The position numbers and the translations under genes were made by a program. From Salinimicrobium gaetbulicola (GTDB taxonomy: Bacteria > Bacteroidota > Bacteroidia > Flavobacteriales > Flavobacteriaceae): 64,000 nucleotides of DNA. Below, piece after piece: positions 1 through 9,085 of the stretch. Numbering within the stretch: position 1 is the stretch's first letter; each line of letters begins with the position of its first letter. The stretch is from the NCBI RefSeq assembly GCF_042676025.1, contig NZ_JBHTJP010000032.1, forward strand, positions 248,001 through 312,000. The letters run 5' to 3'. Below the pieces are notes generated by a model. That model was not told the origin of the DNA, did not search any database, and was given only the letters and a program-made list of their open reading frames with translations.

Positions 1-825
1 GAGATGATTACTTCCCTTGGTATGACGGAGCCAAACTGTGGTAGTGATCTTCAGGCTATCACAACAGCGGCAGTAGACAAGGGTGATCATTATTTGGTGA
101 ATGGACAGAAAACCTTCATCACAAATGGTTATATGAGTGATATGTCAATAGTAGCTGTCAAAATCGGGAAAGGAACAGAGAAAGAAGGCGTGTCTTTATT
201 AATAATAGAAAGTGATTCTGAAGGTTTTGAAAAGGGAAAACCCCTCAAAAAAATAGGGATGAAAGCCCAGGATACCAGTGAATTGTTTTTCGATAATGTA
301 AAAGTTCCGAAAGAAAATTTATTAGGAGAAGAAGGATCCGGTTTTAAAATTATGATGAAAGAATTGGCCAGGGAGCGTTTAATCGTTGCGCTGAATGCTA
401 TTGGGGGTGCAGAAGGAGCTATAGAAAATACGGTTGAATACACTTCTACACGAACCGCTTTTAAACAACCGATAGCCGGTTTCCAAAACACACAATTTAA
501 ACTTGCCGAATGTGCTACACAATTACAGCTTCACCAGGCCTTTTTAGATCGCTGTACATTGTTATTATCAGAACATCAACTAACTGCCGAAAGTGCTTCA
601 ATGGCGAAATATTCAGCAACAGAAATGCACAGTAAGGTAGTAGATGAATGCTTACAGCTATTTGGAGGTTATGGTTATATGTGGGATTATCCAATTGCCC
701 GAATGTATGCAGATAACAGAGTTGCCAGAATTTATGCCGGAAGCAATGAAATAATGAAGTTGTTGATTGCCCGCGGTTTGTTCAAAGAATTGTTTCAACA
801 AATGAAAGCTAATAGAAAAAAATAA
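1..825 (+). CDS. Acyl-CoA dehydrogenase, 3' part (cut by window start)
   Basis: The open frame runs in from before base 1, so the first visible Met is internal. It opens on the MTEPNCGSD stretch, which in acyl-CoA dehydrogenases sits about 120 residues into the chain. The remaining 273 residues cover the middle beta domain and the C-terminal four-helix domain (family motifs QLFGGYGYMWDYPIARMYAD and RIYAGSNEI). The enzyme oxidises an acyl-CoA to the 2-enoyl-CoA with FAD. In MCAD and SCAD the catalytic Glu lies in an IYEGT-type motif. Here that position is Ala (IYAGS), and a Glu is found in GGAEGA at visible residue 137, the helix-G position used by long-chain and isovaleryl enzymes. This placement is by eye. 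Substrate chain length cannot be read from the sequence. Confidence 0.93.
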   Translation, partial: EMITSLGMTEPNCGSDLQAITTAAVDKGDHYLVNGQKTFITNGYMSDMSIVAVKIGKGTEKEGVSLLIIESDSEGFEKGKPLKKIGMKAQDTSELFFDNVKVPKENLLGEEGSGFKIMMKELARERLIVALNAIGGAEGAIENTVEYTSTRTAFKQPIAGFQNTQFKLAECATQLQLHQAFLDRCTLLLSEHQLTAESASMAKYSATEMHSKVVDECLQLFGGYGYMWDYPIARMYADNRVARIYAGSNEIMKLLIARGLFKELFQQMKANRKK

Positions 826-1143
<318 letters not shown>

Positions 1144-1671
1144 CTATTTCTTATTCTCTGGTAAGCTTCTCACAATACCTCTATATGAAATTGAATTACG
1201 GGCAGAACTGTTTACGCTGGTATTCGCGTTCCCATTTGAAAAAAGGACAATCCTGAAATCAAAACTCTCATTATCCTTAGACACTTTAAATTCAATATTA
1301 ATTCTTTCTTTGACAGGATCTTCTTGAATATCCAGGTCTTCTACAGTTCCCTCATATTTAATTCCACCATCACGTCCTCCATAATCAACTCCGGAATGCT
1401 TAACACCAAAATACGGGAGATATATTTTGATACTGTCGGCTTCAAACCGAATTCGGTTCGTATTACCAATCAGATCGATCATACTTCCATTCAAAGGCAC
1501 AGCCCATTGGTTCTCAATTTCATAGTCCCCTGAATTAACCAGGGCTTTCAGCTCTTCAAAATTATCAGGAGACTCCCCTCTCAAGTTTTGTTGTGTAGCG
1601 CAGGAGATGGTTAAAACCAACAGTATAATAGACAATAACCCGCTGTATTTCAGCCACTCACACCTTTTCAT
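1144..1671 (-). CDS. DUF4251 family lipoprotein
   Basis: The ATG at 1671 gives a 175-residue protein with a short basic start, one hydrophobic segment and a lipobox ending LTISC, so export and lipidation are expected. Upstream in-frame starts would add residues before the signal peptide. The body carries the DUF4251 pattern: a LPYFGVKHSGVDYGG stretch followed by GGIKYEG and a run of beta strands. The function of the family is unknown. It stands alone, convergent with the acyl-CoA dehydrogenase and divergent from the cation transporter. Confidence 0.75.
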   Translation of the reverse strand: MKRCEWLKYSGLLSIILLVLTISCATQQNLRGESPDNFEELKALVNSGDYEIENQWAVPLNGSMIDLIGNTNRIRFEADSIKIYLPYFGVKHSGVDYGGRDGGIKYEGTVEDLDIQEDPVKERINIEFKVSKDNESFDFRIVLFSNGNANTSVNSSARNSISYRGIVRSLPENKK

Positions 1672-1830
1672 TCTGAGCCTTATCATAACTTTTAATTTTC
1701 TAATTAAGATACAAAATATCAAAAAGACATAAAACTATTTGATTTATACAGGATATTAAATCCTTCATAAACATAAACTCCACAAGCCTGTTTCTCTTTA
1801 AAAATTGTAATTTCAATAAAAACTAATTTT

Positions 1831-2745
1831 ATGGCAGCAGGTGGATCTAACATTGCAATTTATGGAGCAATAGGAGCAAATACTTTAATCGCGATTAGTA
1901 AATTCATCGCAGCAAGTTTTACGGGCAGTTCTGCTATGATGGCTGAGGGAATTCACTCTTTGGTTGATACCGGGAACGGTCTACTGCTCCTACTGGGTAT
2001 AAAGAGATCTAAACAAAAGCCTGACAAAATGCACCCTTTTGGATATGGTAAGGAGGTATATTTTTGGAGTTTTGTTGTTAGTGTGCTGATCTTCGCACTC
2101 GGTGGTGGATTTGCCTTATATGAAGGTATTCACGCTATACAGGATCCTCACGTGATCCAGGATCCGACCTGGAACTATGCTGTTTTAACCGCTGCCATTC
2201 TTTTTGAAGGAACCGCTTTATATCTTGCCCTGAAAGCCTTCAATAAATCAAGAAAAAATAAACGTAACCTGGTTCGGAATATTATAAAAAGTAAGGATGC
2301 GGCTACTTTTGCCGTTATTATTGAAGATACCGCTGCGTTAATGGGACTTGCCATAGCCTTATTAGGGGTGTTCCTTTCTCAGCAACTTAATAATCCGTAT
2401 ATAGACGGTATGGCTTCTGTAGTAATTGGCCTATTGCTTCTAAGCGTAGCAACTTTCCTAGCCAGAGAAAGTAAGGGATTATTACTGGGTGAAAGTGCTA
2501 CTCCCGAGACCATATCTGAAATAGAAAAGATCCTTTCAAAGAACATAAATATTAAGGATTGGAATTTGCCTCAAACAATGCATTTTGGACCCAATAATAT
2601 TCTTCTTGTTGTTGAGATAGACCTTATAGATAATCTAAACCTGGAACAGGCTGAAAGAACCATGGAGAGTTTGCGTTTAGAAATAAAACATAAACATCCT
2701 AAGATACAGCAGGTTTATATACAAACCACAGATCTCGCAGTCTAA
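1831..2745 (+). CDS. Cation diffusion facilitator transporter (SLC30A9-like)
   Basis: An inner-membrane divalent-metal/proton antiporter of the CDF family, 304 residues, with about six membrane helices and a C-terminal cytoplasmic domain from about residue 215. The first metal half-site HxxxD is in AEGIHSLVDTGN (His42, Asp46). HPFGYGKE follows, also typical. In the second half-site, VIIEDTAAL (about 162-170), the Asp is present but the His four residues before it is not; a neighbouring Glu is. I recall this form from SLC30A9/ZnT9-type members. Zn, Mn or Fe specificity cannot be decided. A palindromic terminator follows directly. Confidence 0.9.
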   Translation: MAAGGSNIAIYGAIGANTLIAISKFIAASFTGSSAMMAEGIHSLVDTGNGLLLLLGIKRSKQKPDKMHPFGYGKEVYFWSFVVSVLIFALGGGFALYEGIHAIQDPHVIQDPTWNYAVLTAAILFEGTALYLALKAFNKSRKNKRNLVRNIIKSKDAATFAVIIEDTAALMGLAIALLGVFLSQQLNNPYIDGMASVVIGLLLLSVATFLARESKGLLLGESATPETISEIEKILSKNINIKDWNLPQTMHFGPNNILLVVEIDLIDNLNLEQAERTMESLRLEIKHKHPKIQQVYIQTTDLAV

Positions 2746-2746
2746 A

Positions 2747-2770
2747 AAAGGCCGGTAATTACCGGCCTTT
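2747..2770. terminator. Bidirectional terminator between convergent genes
   Basis: A perfect 24-base palindrome with core GGCCGGTAATTACCGGCC, flanked by A-run and T-run, sits between the CDF stop and the aconitase-family stop. It can serve both convergent genes. Confidence 0.8.
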
Positions 2771-2782
2771 GATACTTCAAAA

Positions 2783-4819
2783 TTACTTTATTTGTTCCCG
2801 TTCGTTTCCGGTAACTGTATTCTTGTCAACAGCATTGACTTCTTTATTCTTTAATTGTTCTTTGAATTCATTGATAATCCCACCTTTTAAAAGAATCTGT
2901 ATTTGCCGGTCACTTAAGGAATGCTTTGTTTCGATTTCTATACATTTCTTAGGATCATCTTTCTTTTGAATGAGCACTTTTATATTATTTCGGTTAGTTA
3001 TATCTTCTCTTAAGTTCTTAAAGTGCACCTCGTCCCCTTGATCTATTTTCTCATAATCAGCAATATCTATGAACTCCAATGGTAAAATTCCGAAGTTTAC
3101 AAGGTTCTGCCAGGCGATCCTCGCATAAGAATTTGCGATAACCGCTACCTGTCCCAGGTATTTTGGTGCTAAAGCCGCATGTTCCCTACTTGAACCCTGC
3201 GCATAATTATCTTTTGCAACCACAATATGACCACCGTAATTATCTTTCGCCTTTTGAGCCCTGTCATAAAAAGAATCATCAATTACGGAAAAAGAGAATT
3301 TACTGATCTCGGGAAGGTTACTTCTGAAAGGTAGTACCTCTGCTCCTGCTCTCAGGATCTCATCGGTAGAAATATTATCTCCCATTTTTAAAAGTACGGG
3401 TACATCGTAACAATCATGGAGCGGATCAATATATGGCAATGATTTGATGTTTGGTCCCTTTTTTAATTCTACTTTAGAACCATCCTCTGGCGGTTTAACT
3501 AACATCATGGAATTAATGAGTTCGGTTTCAGGATACTCATATTTTGGATACTTCATATCATACAGTTTCTCAAGATCTCTGGGATCAGTGATCTTCCCTG
3601 TTAATGCTGAAGCAGCTGCCGTCTCTGGACTACATAGGTAAACCTGGTCATCTTCTGTACCCGACCTACTTGGAAAATTACGTGGCATGGTCCTTAAACT
3701 GATGGTATCTGATGCCGGAGCCTGTCCCATTCCTATACATCCCATACATCCGGATTGGTGAAAACGAGCTCCCGCAGTGATCAGGTTTGCAAATGCTTTA
3801 TTGGCGATCAAATTTTGAATAACCTGGCGTGAAGTTGGGTTAATATCAAAAGACACTTCTTCTTTAGTAGCTTTCCCTTCTACGATAGCACCGGCTATCC
3901 AAAAATCCCTTACTCCGGGGTTGGCAGATGATCCAATCACAACCTGCCCTATTTCCTTTCCGGCGACTTCACTTACAGGAACTACATTTCCCGGGCTGGT
4001 TGGTAAGGCTATTAAAGGAACCAGATCATCCAGAATTATTTCATCTTCCAGATCATAGGAACAGCCTTCATCTGCTAATAATTCCGTCCAATCTTCTTCT
4101 CTTTTCTGACTTTTGAGAAATTTCCGGGTTTCTTCATCACTGGGGAAAACGGTTGAAGTGGCACCAAGTTCGGCTCCCATGTTGGCAATAACATGTCTGT
4201 CCATAGCGCTCAATTCCTTTAATCCGGGGCCATAATATTCAATGACCTTCCCTACTCCTCCTTTTACGTCATATCGCCGAAGCATCTCCAGGATCACATC
4301 TTTTGCGCTTACCCAATCAGGTAACTTTCCGGTAAGTTTAACTCCCATAACCTGTGGCATTTTCACAAAATAAGGTTGTCCTGCGATTGCTGCAGCCACG
4401 TCCAAACCACCGGTACCAATGGCTAGCATTCCCAGGGAACCGGCTGCCGGGGTATGACTATCTGAACCAACCATGGTTTTTCCGGGTTTCCCAAAACGCT
4501 CCATATGTACCGGGTGACTTACTCCGTTTCCTGGTCGACTGTACCACAGTCCGAAGCGTTGTGAAGCCGATAATAAAAATGCGTGATCATCGGCATTTTT
4601 AAAATCTGTTTGCAACAGGTTATGATCTACATATTGTACAGCCACTTCTGTCTTAGCTTTGTCAAGGCCCATTGCTTCCAGTTCCAATTGAACAAGGGTT
4701 CCTGTAGCATCCTGAAGCAACGCCTGGTCTATCTTGATCCCTATTTCTTTTCCGGGAACCATCTCCCCGCTCAATAAATGCTCTTTTATTAATTTCTGAG
4801 TTACGTTTAATTGTGACAT
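2783..4819 (-). CDS. Aconitase-family hydratase, short Aquifex-type
   Basis: 678 residues: an aconitase catalytic domain to about 430, then a linker and the swivel domain (GSSREHAALAPKYLG in the last third). The family isomerises citrate or related tricarboxylates using a [4Fe-4S] cluster. Substrate motifs GSDSHTPAAGSLG (118-130) and TGGLDVA are present. Two cluster cysteines are in CMGC (358, 361). The third ligand normally lies in GSCTN, but here the motif reads IGSSANPG with Ser298. The length fits the short putative-aconitase subfamily rather than AcnA (about 750-890) or AcnB (about 900). Activity as a true aconitase is therefore uncertain; a paralogue acting on another hydroxy-acid is possible. 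Confidence 0.85.
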   Translation of the reverse strand: MSQLNVTQKLIKEHLLSGEMVPGKEIGIKIDQALLQDATGTLVQLELEAMGLDKAKTEVAVQYVDHNLLQTDFKNADDHAFLLSASQRFGLWYSRPGNGVSHPVHMERFGKPGKTMVGSDSHTPAAGSLGMLAIGTGGLDVAAAIAGQPYFVKMPQVMGVKLTGKLPDWVSAKDVILEMLRRYDVKGGVGKVIEYYGPGLKELSAMDRHVIANMGAELGATSTVFPSDEETRKFLKSQKREEDWTELLADEGCSYDLEDEIILDDLVPLIALPTSPGNVVPVSEVAGKEIGQVVIGSSANPGVRDFWIAGAIVEGKATKEEVSFDINPTSRQVIQNLIANKAFANLITAGARFHQSGCMGCIGMGQAPASDTISLRTMPRNFPSRSGTEDDQVYLCSPETAAASALTGKITDPRDLEKLYDMKYPKYEYPETELINSMMLVKPPEDGSKVELKKGPNIKSLPYIDPLHDCYDVPVLLKMGDNISTDEILRAGAEVLPFRSNLPEISKFSFSVIDDSFYDRAQKAKDNYGGHIVVAKDNYAQGSSREHAALAPKYLGQVAVIANSYARIAWQNLVNFGILPLEFIDIADYEKIDQGDEVHFKNLREDITNRNNIKVLIQKKDDPKKCIEIETKHSLSDRQIQILLKGGIINEFKEQLKNKEVNAVDKNTVTGNEREQIK

Positions 4820-4946
4820 CTTATGTTATTTGTTTTCAATAATTTATCAAAATTCAGACAGAATGCAGGTTGGTTTAACAATATCTTAGCCTAATTTAAA
4901 ATGGAAACTTCTAATTTCAGGACACTAACCAATTTCAAGGAGATCT

Positions 4947-5516
4947 ATGACCATAATTAAAAAACGAGCTATCCTTGGCGGATCCATTTCGGCTGTTATA
5001 ATGTGGGCGGGAACTTTTATTTTAGGTGAGGTTTCAGGATATGAAGCAAGAGCCTTGTTATCCTCTTCCTTGTCTGGAGTTAATATGCTTTGTAACACCA
5101 TTATTCTGGGCTCCTCAACCATTTTGGCCTTAATGCTTACCTTAATAAGTTTAAGCCGGTCTGCGGAATCAAAACTTTCCAAAGCACATTACAAGCACGT
5201 TCTTATGGTAGCCCGAACAGATACGGTCCTGATCATCGCTACGGTCATTACTTTTTTATTGTTGAATTTACCTATAACAGAGTCTAAAGAACTGCCTGCC
5301 TCCTGGTTTTCAACCATCTATTATATTAGCCTTGGTATGGCTGCACTTCTTGGTGGAGCATTTATAACGGTGATAACTTTACTATACGGTACCATCGAAA
5401 ATGTCATTCAGATCATTGGTTTTAGAAGAACAGATCACCCTTTGGTAGAACAGGATGACAAACAAAATGATTCTGAAGAACCGGAACCCAGGGATGCATC
5501 GAAAAGATTTAAATAA
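4947..5516 (+). CDS. Integral membrane protein of unknown function
   Basis: 189 residues with four hydrophobic segments (about 9-30, 47-68, 90-110 and 122-150) and a charged, acidic C-terminal tail ending in a basic KRFK. An AGGAG-like box lies about 5 bases before the ATG. I do not recognise the family; the overall look is of a small DUF-type inner-membrane protein. It is divergent from the aconitase-family gene and convergent with the MBL-like gene. Confidence 0.7.
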   Translation: MTIIKKRAILGGSISAVIMWAGTFILGEVSGYEARALLSSSLSGVNMLCNTIILGSSTILALMLTLISLSRSAESKLSKAHYKHVLMVARTDTVLIIATVITFLLLNLPITESKELPASWFSTIYYISLGMAALLGGAFITVITLLYGTIENVIQIIGFRRTDHPLVEQDDKQNDSEEPEPRDASKRFK

Positions 5517-5720
5517 AAAAAGGACTATCCGAAAAGCAATTTCCTGGCCGCTGGCCGGGGTTCTCCTCAAACATTTCCGAAGAAACTAAAAGACCGAAGT
5601 CAACGCGAAATTACTTCAGGGATAATCCTGTTCGTATATCCATTAAAATACCCGGAAATATTATTTACAGGTTTCCGGAGATTTTAAAAGAAAAAAGATA
5701 GGGGCTTATATCCTGCTGTA

Positions 5721-6428
5721 TTATTTATTATTACCCAACCTCAGAATGAAATCTGTTTGTTCACCCTCTTCCAGGTTGAAAACAGGTTTTCCTTTATAAG
5801 GAAAAAAGTACCTGAACTCCCTGGTATATGTCCTCCAGGCTTCAGCCAGGCTTGAATTTTTATTTTCGCTGCCGGCATCGGTAAGTTTTACCTTATATCC
5901 ATCCTCGTCATAAGAAGCACCCGTAGCACTGTTGGCCGCGAATACCATCCCCTCATTAATGTCAGTAAAGATCACGGTATTTTCACCAGAAGCAGATGGA
6001 AAATCATCCAATTCTATTGAGAAATGGTCGAAAATCTTGTTTTTAGAGGTAATATCCTTAACCGGGAAACTGGAATCATTTACGTTCATAGGATGTGAGA
6101 AGATCGGAGCTCCCCCTGCATCTTCAGAAATTGTCTTGAGAGTATCATAAGTATTTCTCATGGCCTCCTTGTTGGTGACTAGGATAGCGTTGATCTTATA
6201 GCCTTCTTCCACGAGATGTTTCACTCCTTTTTGCGCCCCTTTTCCAACGGTGTCAATCAATATAAAGTCTTTTCCATTCAGGTGCCTGATAGCATAGCCC
6301 TGCGCACCATTTTCCATTTTAATAATGAATGTATCGGAGATCATCTTCAAGAACTTCCCTTCTTCTCCTTGTTGAATAAATTCGGCCGACTGGCTGCTTA
6401 TTACTTCTTTCTTATCTACTGACTTCAT
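5721..6428 (-). CDS. Metallo-beta-lactamase-fold-like protein lacking the metal motif
   Basis: 235 residues with the outline of an MBL fold. A strand pair ends in FILIDTVGKGAQKGVKHL, then a helix, then INAILVT. The HxHxDH that should follow is replaced by NKEAM. APIFSHP matches the usual second strand-His region, and GMVFAANSATG stands where GDTLF-type motifs place a metal-binding Asp. So the fold looks kept and the metal site lost. It is last in the direction of the type III PKS operon, 81 bases after the phosphopantetheinyl transferase, and could be a chaperone-like, binding or cyclase-like accessory. The wider gap leaves room for its own promoter, so membership in the operon is inferred. 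Confidence 0.6.
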   Translation of the reverse strand: MKSVDKKEVISSQSAEFIQQGEEGKFLKMISDTFIIKMENGAQGYAIRHLNGKDFILIDTVGKGAQKGVKHLVEEGYKINAILVTNKEAMRNTYDTLKTISEDAGGAPIFSHPMNVNDSSFPVKDITSKNKIFDHFSIELDDFPSASGENTVIFTDINEGMVFAANSATGASYDEDGYKVKLTDAGSENKNSSLAEAWRTYTREFRYFFPYKGKPVFNLEEGEQTDFILRLGNNK

Positions 6429-6509
6429 GTAATGTGATTTTTCGGTTCAAATTAAATATACGACCACCCCAAAACCTGCCCAAAGCTTTTAGGAGTGTTT
6501 AACCTGTAT

Positions 6510-7091
6510 TTAGGAGATTCTTAACGACACCGAAAAACCACTGTATCTCCCGTGGTCACTGAAAGAAAAATCTGTGAAGAAAGATTTGTTTTTGTACTGT
6601 ATATAAGGGATCCCAAGCTTGTTGCTATGAAATGAAAGTTTTGAATAGTGAACTGAAAAATGATCGCTGATTTGTTTAAGAAGTTGCTTTTTAGCTCCTT
6701 CGGAAGGACCTTCAAAAAGCACATTTTGAAGAGGTGTCTTATTGTCTTTTGCTGCCGTAGTATGAATGTATTCTGAAGTGATCAAGGAAGAAGTAAAATA
6801 GTTTTTACCATTGATATTCACTTCACCGGAAGCTGAAAATTTGGTAAGGGAGGTAAGCTTGCATTTTTGCCGAAGCCAATTCAAAATAGGCGGATGCCCA
6901 TATAAGCGTTGATGAGCCTTGTAGGCCGCTTCTTTAAAACTCCACAGCAACCAAACCATCTGACCGCTGTTTTGAGCTGTAAGGACCATAACTTGTTCTT
7001 CCCTTGAAAACACCTTTTCGAGGAATCCTTTTCGTTCCCAGTTACTTTCGCGACCGGCTAAGGAAAGATCAATTATGTCATTACCTATCAC
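6510..7091 (-). CDS. 4'-phosphopantetheinyl transferase
   Basis: 193 residues beginning MIGNDIIDL, the first Mg-binding motif (Asp5), with the second motif WSFKEAAYKA at 50-59 (Lys53, Glu54, Lys58). It transfers the phosphopantetheine arm of CoA to a carrier protein Ser. The start is a GTG lying 11 bases inside the 3' end of the acyl carrier protein gene. This coupling strongly suggests that its client is that carrier. It is shorter than Sfp-type (about 220-240) and longer than AcpS (about 120), as often seen for Bacteroidota cluster enzymes. Confidence 0.88.
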   Translation of the reverse strand: MIGNDIIDLSLAGRESNWERKGFLEKVFSREEQVMVLTAQNSGQMVWLLWSFKEAAYKAHQRLYGHPPILNWLRQKCKLTSLTKFSASGEVNINGKNYFTSSLITSEYIHTTAAKDNKTPLQNVLFEGPSEGAKKQLLKQISDHFSVHYSKLSFHSNKLGIPYIQYKNKSFFTDFSFSDHGRYSGFSVSLRIS

Positions 7092-7341
7092 TCTCCTCCT
7101 GCTTAGATTTTATAATATTAACCGCATCGTCTACCGTGACCATTTTGTCCATAGAGTCATTATCAATAGCTATATTGAATTCATCTTCTACATCCAGGAC
7201 GATATCTACCAGGTGAGCCGAATTGATCTCAAGGTCCTTGATGAAATTCGTGTTTCCATCAAAATCCTGTAAAGCGAGGTCATTTTGAACGTATGGTTGA
7301 ACGATCTTTTTCAAACAATAAATAATTTCTCTTGTTTCCAT
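7081..7341 (-). CDS. Acyl carrier protein (dedicated to PKS operon)
   Basis: 86 residues, acidic and helical, with the ACP layout: helix I, then LEINSAHLVDIVLDVEDEFNI at the start of helix II, then TVDDAVNII. The phosphopantetheine Ser is Ser41. The usual DSL/DSV triad reads NSA here, an altered recognition motif, while the following hydrophobic/acidic helix is normal. It lies 33 bases after the ketosynthase and overlaps its own transferase gene. It should carry the growing acyl chain built by the neighbouring FabF-, FabZ- and FabL-like enzymes. Confidence 0.9.
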   Translation of the reverse strand: METREIIYCLKKIVQPYVQNDLALQDFDGNTNFIKDLEINSAHLVDIVLDVEDEFNIAIDNDSMDKMVTVDDAVNIIKSKQEESDR

Positions 7342-7374
7342 GTATTAATTTGATTTAAAGGGCTATTAAAGATA

Positions 7375-8643
7375 CTATTCAAATTTTCTAAATACAACTA
7401 CCGCGTTCACATCACCAAATCCAAAACTCGCTTTCACTACGGTATTGACACTTCGCTCTAATGAAGTCACCGGAACTTTTTCTCTGGTGATCACTTTTTC
7501 AATTTCAGGATGAAGATCTTCACAGTTAAGATTCCCGAAAATGAAATTCTTATTGATCTGTAGTACCGAAGCTACACACTCTATACTTCCGGAAGCACTA
7601 AGGCAGTGACCTGTCAGACTTTTTAAACTATTTATAACAGGAAATTCGTGTCCTTTTAAATCCAAAGCCTTGCTCCAATTCATTATTTCGGTGGGATCCA
7701 TTTGGGTGGCTGTCAAATGACCGTTAATAGTTTCAATTTCTGAAGGCTTTATTCCCGAATCCTGAACAGCTTTTGTTATGCAATTTCTAACCCCTTCTGA
7801 ATTTGGTGCCGTCATACTCCCACCCTGCCGTTGCCCGCCACTATTGAGGTGTCCTCCCAGGACTTCGGCATAGATCTTGGCTCCTCTTTTCTGAGCAGAT
7901 TCCAGGTCTTCCAAAACCATTGCTCCTGCTCCACTTCCAGGCACAAATCCGGCGGCCGAAGCACTCATTGGTCTGGAACCAGCTCCTGGGTTTTCATTAT
8001 ATTGATGCGGAAGGATCCTCAAAGCTTCAAAACCACCCCATACATAAGGCCCGCTGTCACTACAACTTCCTGAAAGTATCCTGTCAGCCTTTCCTGATTT
8101 AATGCGTTCATAGGCCATTAGAACAGCTTCTGTTCCGGTTGTACATGCTGAAGAGTTGGTGGTAACTATATTTCCACAGCCTATTTTAGAATTCAAATAG
8201 GCGCTCACCCCGCTGGACATGGTTTGAATAACAGCGGTGCTTCCTAACCTGCGGGTCTTCCCTTCGTCAATTAAATGAATGGCTTCCCTGAATTTTTCTA
8301 CTCCCAGGGTTCCAGCTCCAAAGATGATCCCACTATCCCAGTCTGTTTCTTCAGTGTCAAGCGGTATTTCTGCATCGCTCCACGCTTCGAGACCGGCCAA
8401 AACTCCATAGATTATTCCGGTAGACCGAAGTCCGCGCAATTCCAGGGAAGTAAAACAGTTTTCCAAATGAGCATCGGTTATTTGGGGCTCCCCGGCAATC
8501 TGGCAGCTAAAGTTCAGTGCCTTCAGCCCGGGCTGGAATTTAATTCCGCTAATACCATTCCGCAGGGAATTTTCAAACTCGGAAAGCCCCACCCCATTAG
8601 GTGCTGCCACGCCCATCCCTGTTATCACTACCCTCCTACTCAT
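7375..8643 (-). CDS. Beta-ketoacyl-ACP synthase (FabF-like)
   Basis: 422 residues, a full-length thiolase-fold condensing enzyme. Catalytic Cys167 is in NSSACTTGTEA, the first His in INGHLTATQMDP (His309), and Lys341/His346 in SLKSLTGHCLSASGS, giving the Cys-His-His triad of FabF/type II KS. The first His motif is HLT rather than the common HGT. It condenses malonyl-ACP with an acyl chain. There is no chain-length-factor partner, so an elongating, fatty-acid-like KS is more likely than an aryl-polyene or aromatic minimal PKS. Its start overlaps the dehydratase stop by 8 bases. Confidence 0.9.
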   Translation of the reverse strand: MSRRVVITGMGVAAPNGVGLSEFENSLRNGISGIKFQPGLKALNFSCQIAGEPQITDAHLENCFTSLELRGLRSTGIIYGVLAGLEAWSDAEIPLDTEETDWDSGIIFGAGTLGVEKFREAIHLIDEGKTRRLGSTAVIQTMSSGVSAYLNSKIGCGNIVTTNSSACTTGTEAVLMAYERIKSGKADRILSGSCSDSGPYVWGGFEALRILPHQYNENPGAGSRPMSASAAGFVPGSGAGAMVLEDLESAQKRGAKIYAEVLGGHLNSGGQRQGGSMTAPNSEGVRNCITKAVQDSGIKPSEIETINGHLTATQMDPTEIMNWSKALDLKGHEFPVINSLKSLTGHCLSASGSIECVASVLQINKNFIFGNLNCEDLHPEIEKVITREKVPVTSLERSVNTVVKASFGFGDVNAVVVFRKFE

Positions 8644-9073
8644 TGGCCTTTATCATTCCTGAAATTTCACCTTTACATACCAGTTTGCCTTCTTCATTAC
8701 GCATCTGGACTTTACACTTCAATTTATCGAACCTGAAATACTCTTTTTCTGAAGTTACCGTGACTTTTTCCCCCGGAAAAACGGGGAGAAAAAAATCAAT
8801 ATCCACATTGCTCATGGCAATTTGAAATTTGCCGAGATCCTGTTCCTTCAAAAGATAGATACCCAGAGATACGACCCCTATCTGTGCCATACACTCTGTC
8901 AGGATCACCCCGGGCGTTACCGGGTTATCCTTAAAATGACCCTGGTAATAAAAAGAACTTTCAGAAAAAGTATAATGGCCCTTAATTCCATTTTCATGAA
9001 TTTCTTCCAGGTCATCTACGAACAAAAAGGGATAAGAAAAAGGTAATTTTTGAATGATCTCAGTAGGTTCCAT
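8636..9073 (-). CDS. 3-hydroxyacyl-ACP dehydratase (FabZ/FabA-like hotdog)
   Basis: 145 residues, the size of a FabZ. It has YPFLFVD near the start, then GHFKDNPVTPGVILTE with catalytic His46 and Glu60, and the hotdog sheet afterwards. It removes water from 3-hydroxyacyl-ACP to give the 2-enoyl-ACP. It lies 12 bases after the reductase and overlaps the ketosynthase start, so it is very probably co-translated with it. There is no sign of FabA-type isomerase, but that cannot be excluded. Confidence 0.88.
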   Translation of the reverse strand: MEPTEIIQKLPFSYPFLFVDDLEEIHENGIKGHYTFSESSFYYQGHFKDNPVTPGVILTECMAQIGVVSLGIYLLKEQDLGKFQIAMSNVDIDFFLPVFPGEKVTVTSEKEYFRFDKLKCKVQMRNEEGKLVCKGEISGMIKANE

Positions 9074-9085
9074 ATAAGATCTGGT

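Noticed and set aside
129..491. 120-codon minus-strand frame in the acyl-CoA dehydrogenase
   Set aside because: Antisense shadow with no family features.
8275..8736. 153-codon plus-strand frame over the ketosynthase/dehydratase genes
   Set aside because: Antisense to two genes with intact catalytic motifs; composition rich in Pro, Cys and His, no start signal.
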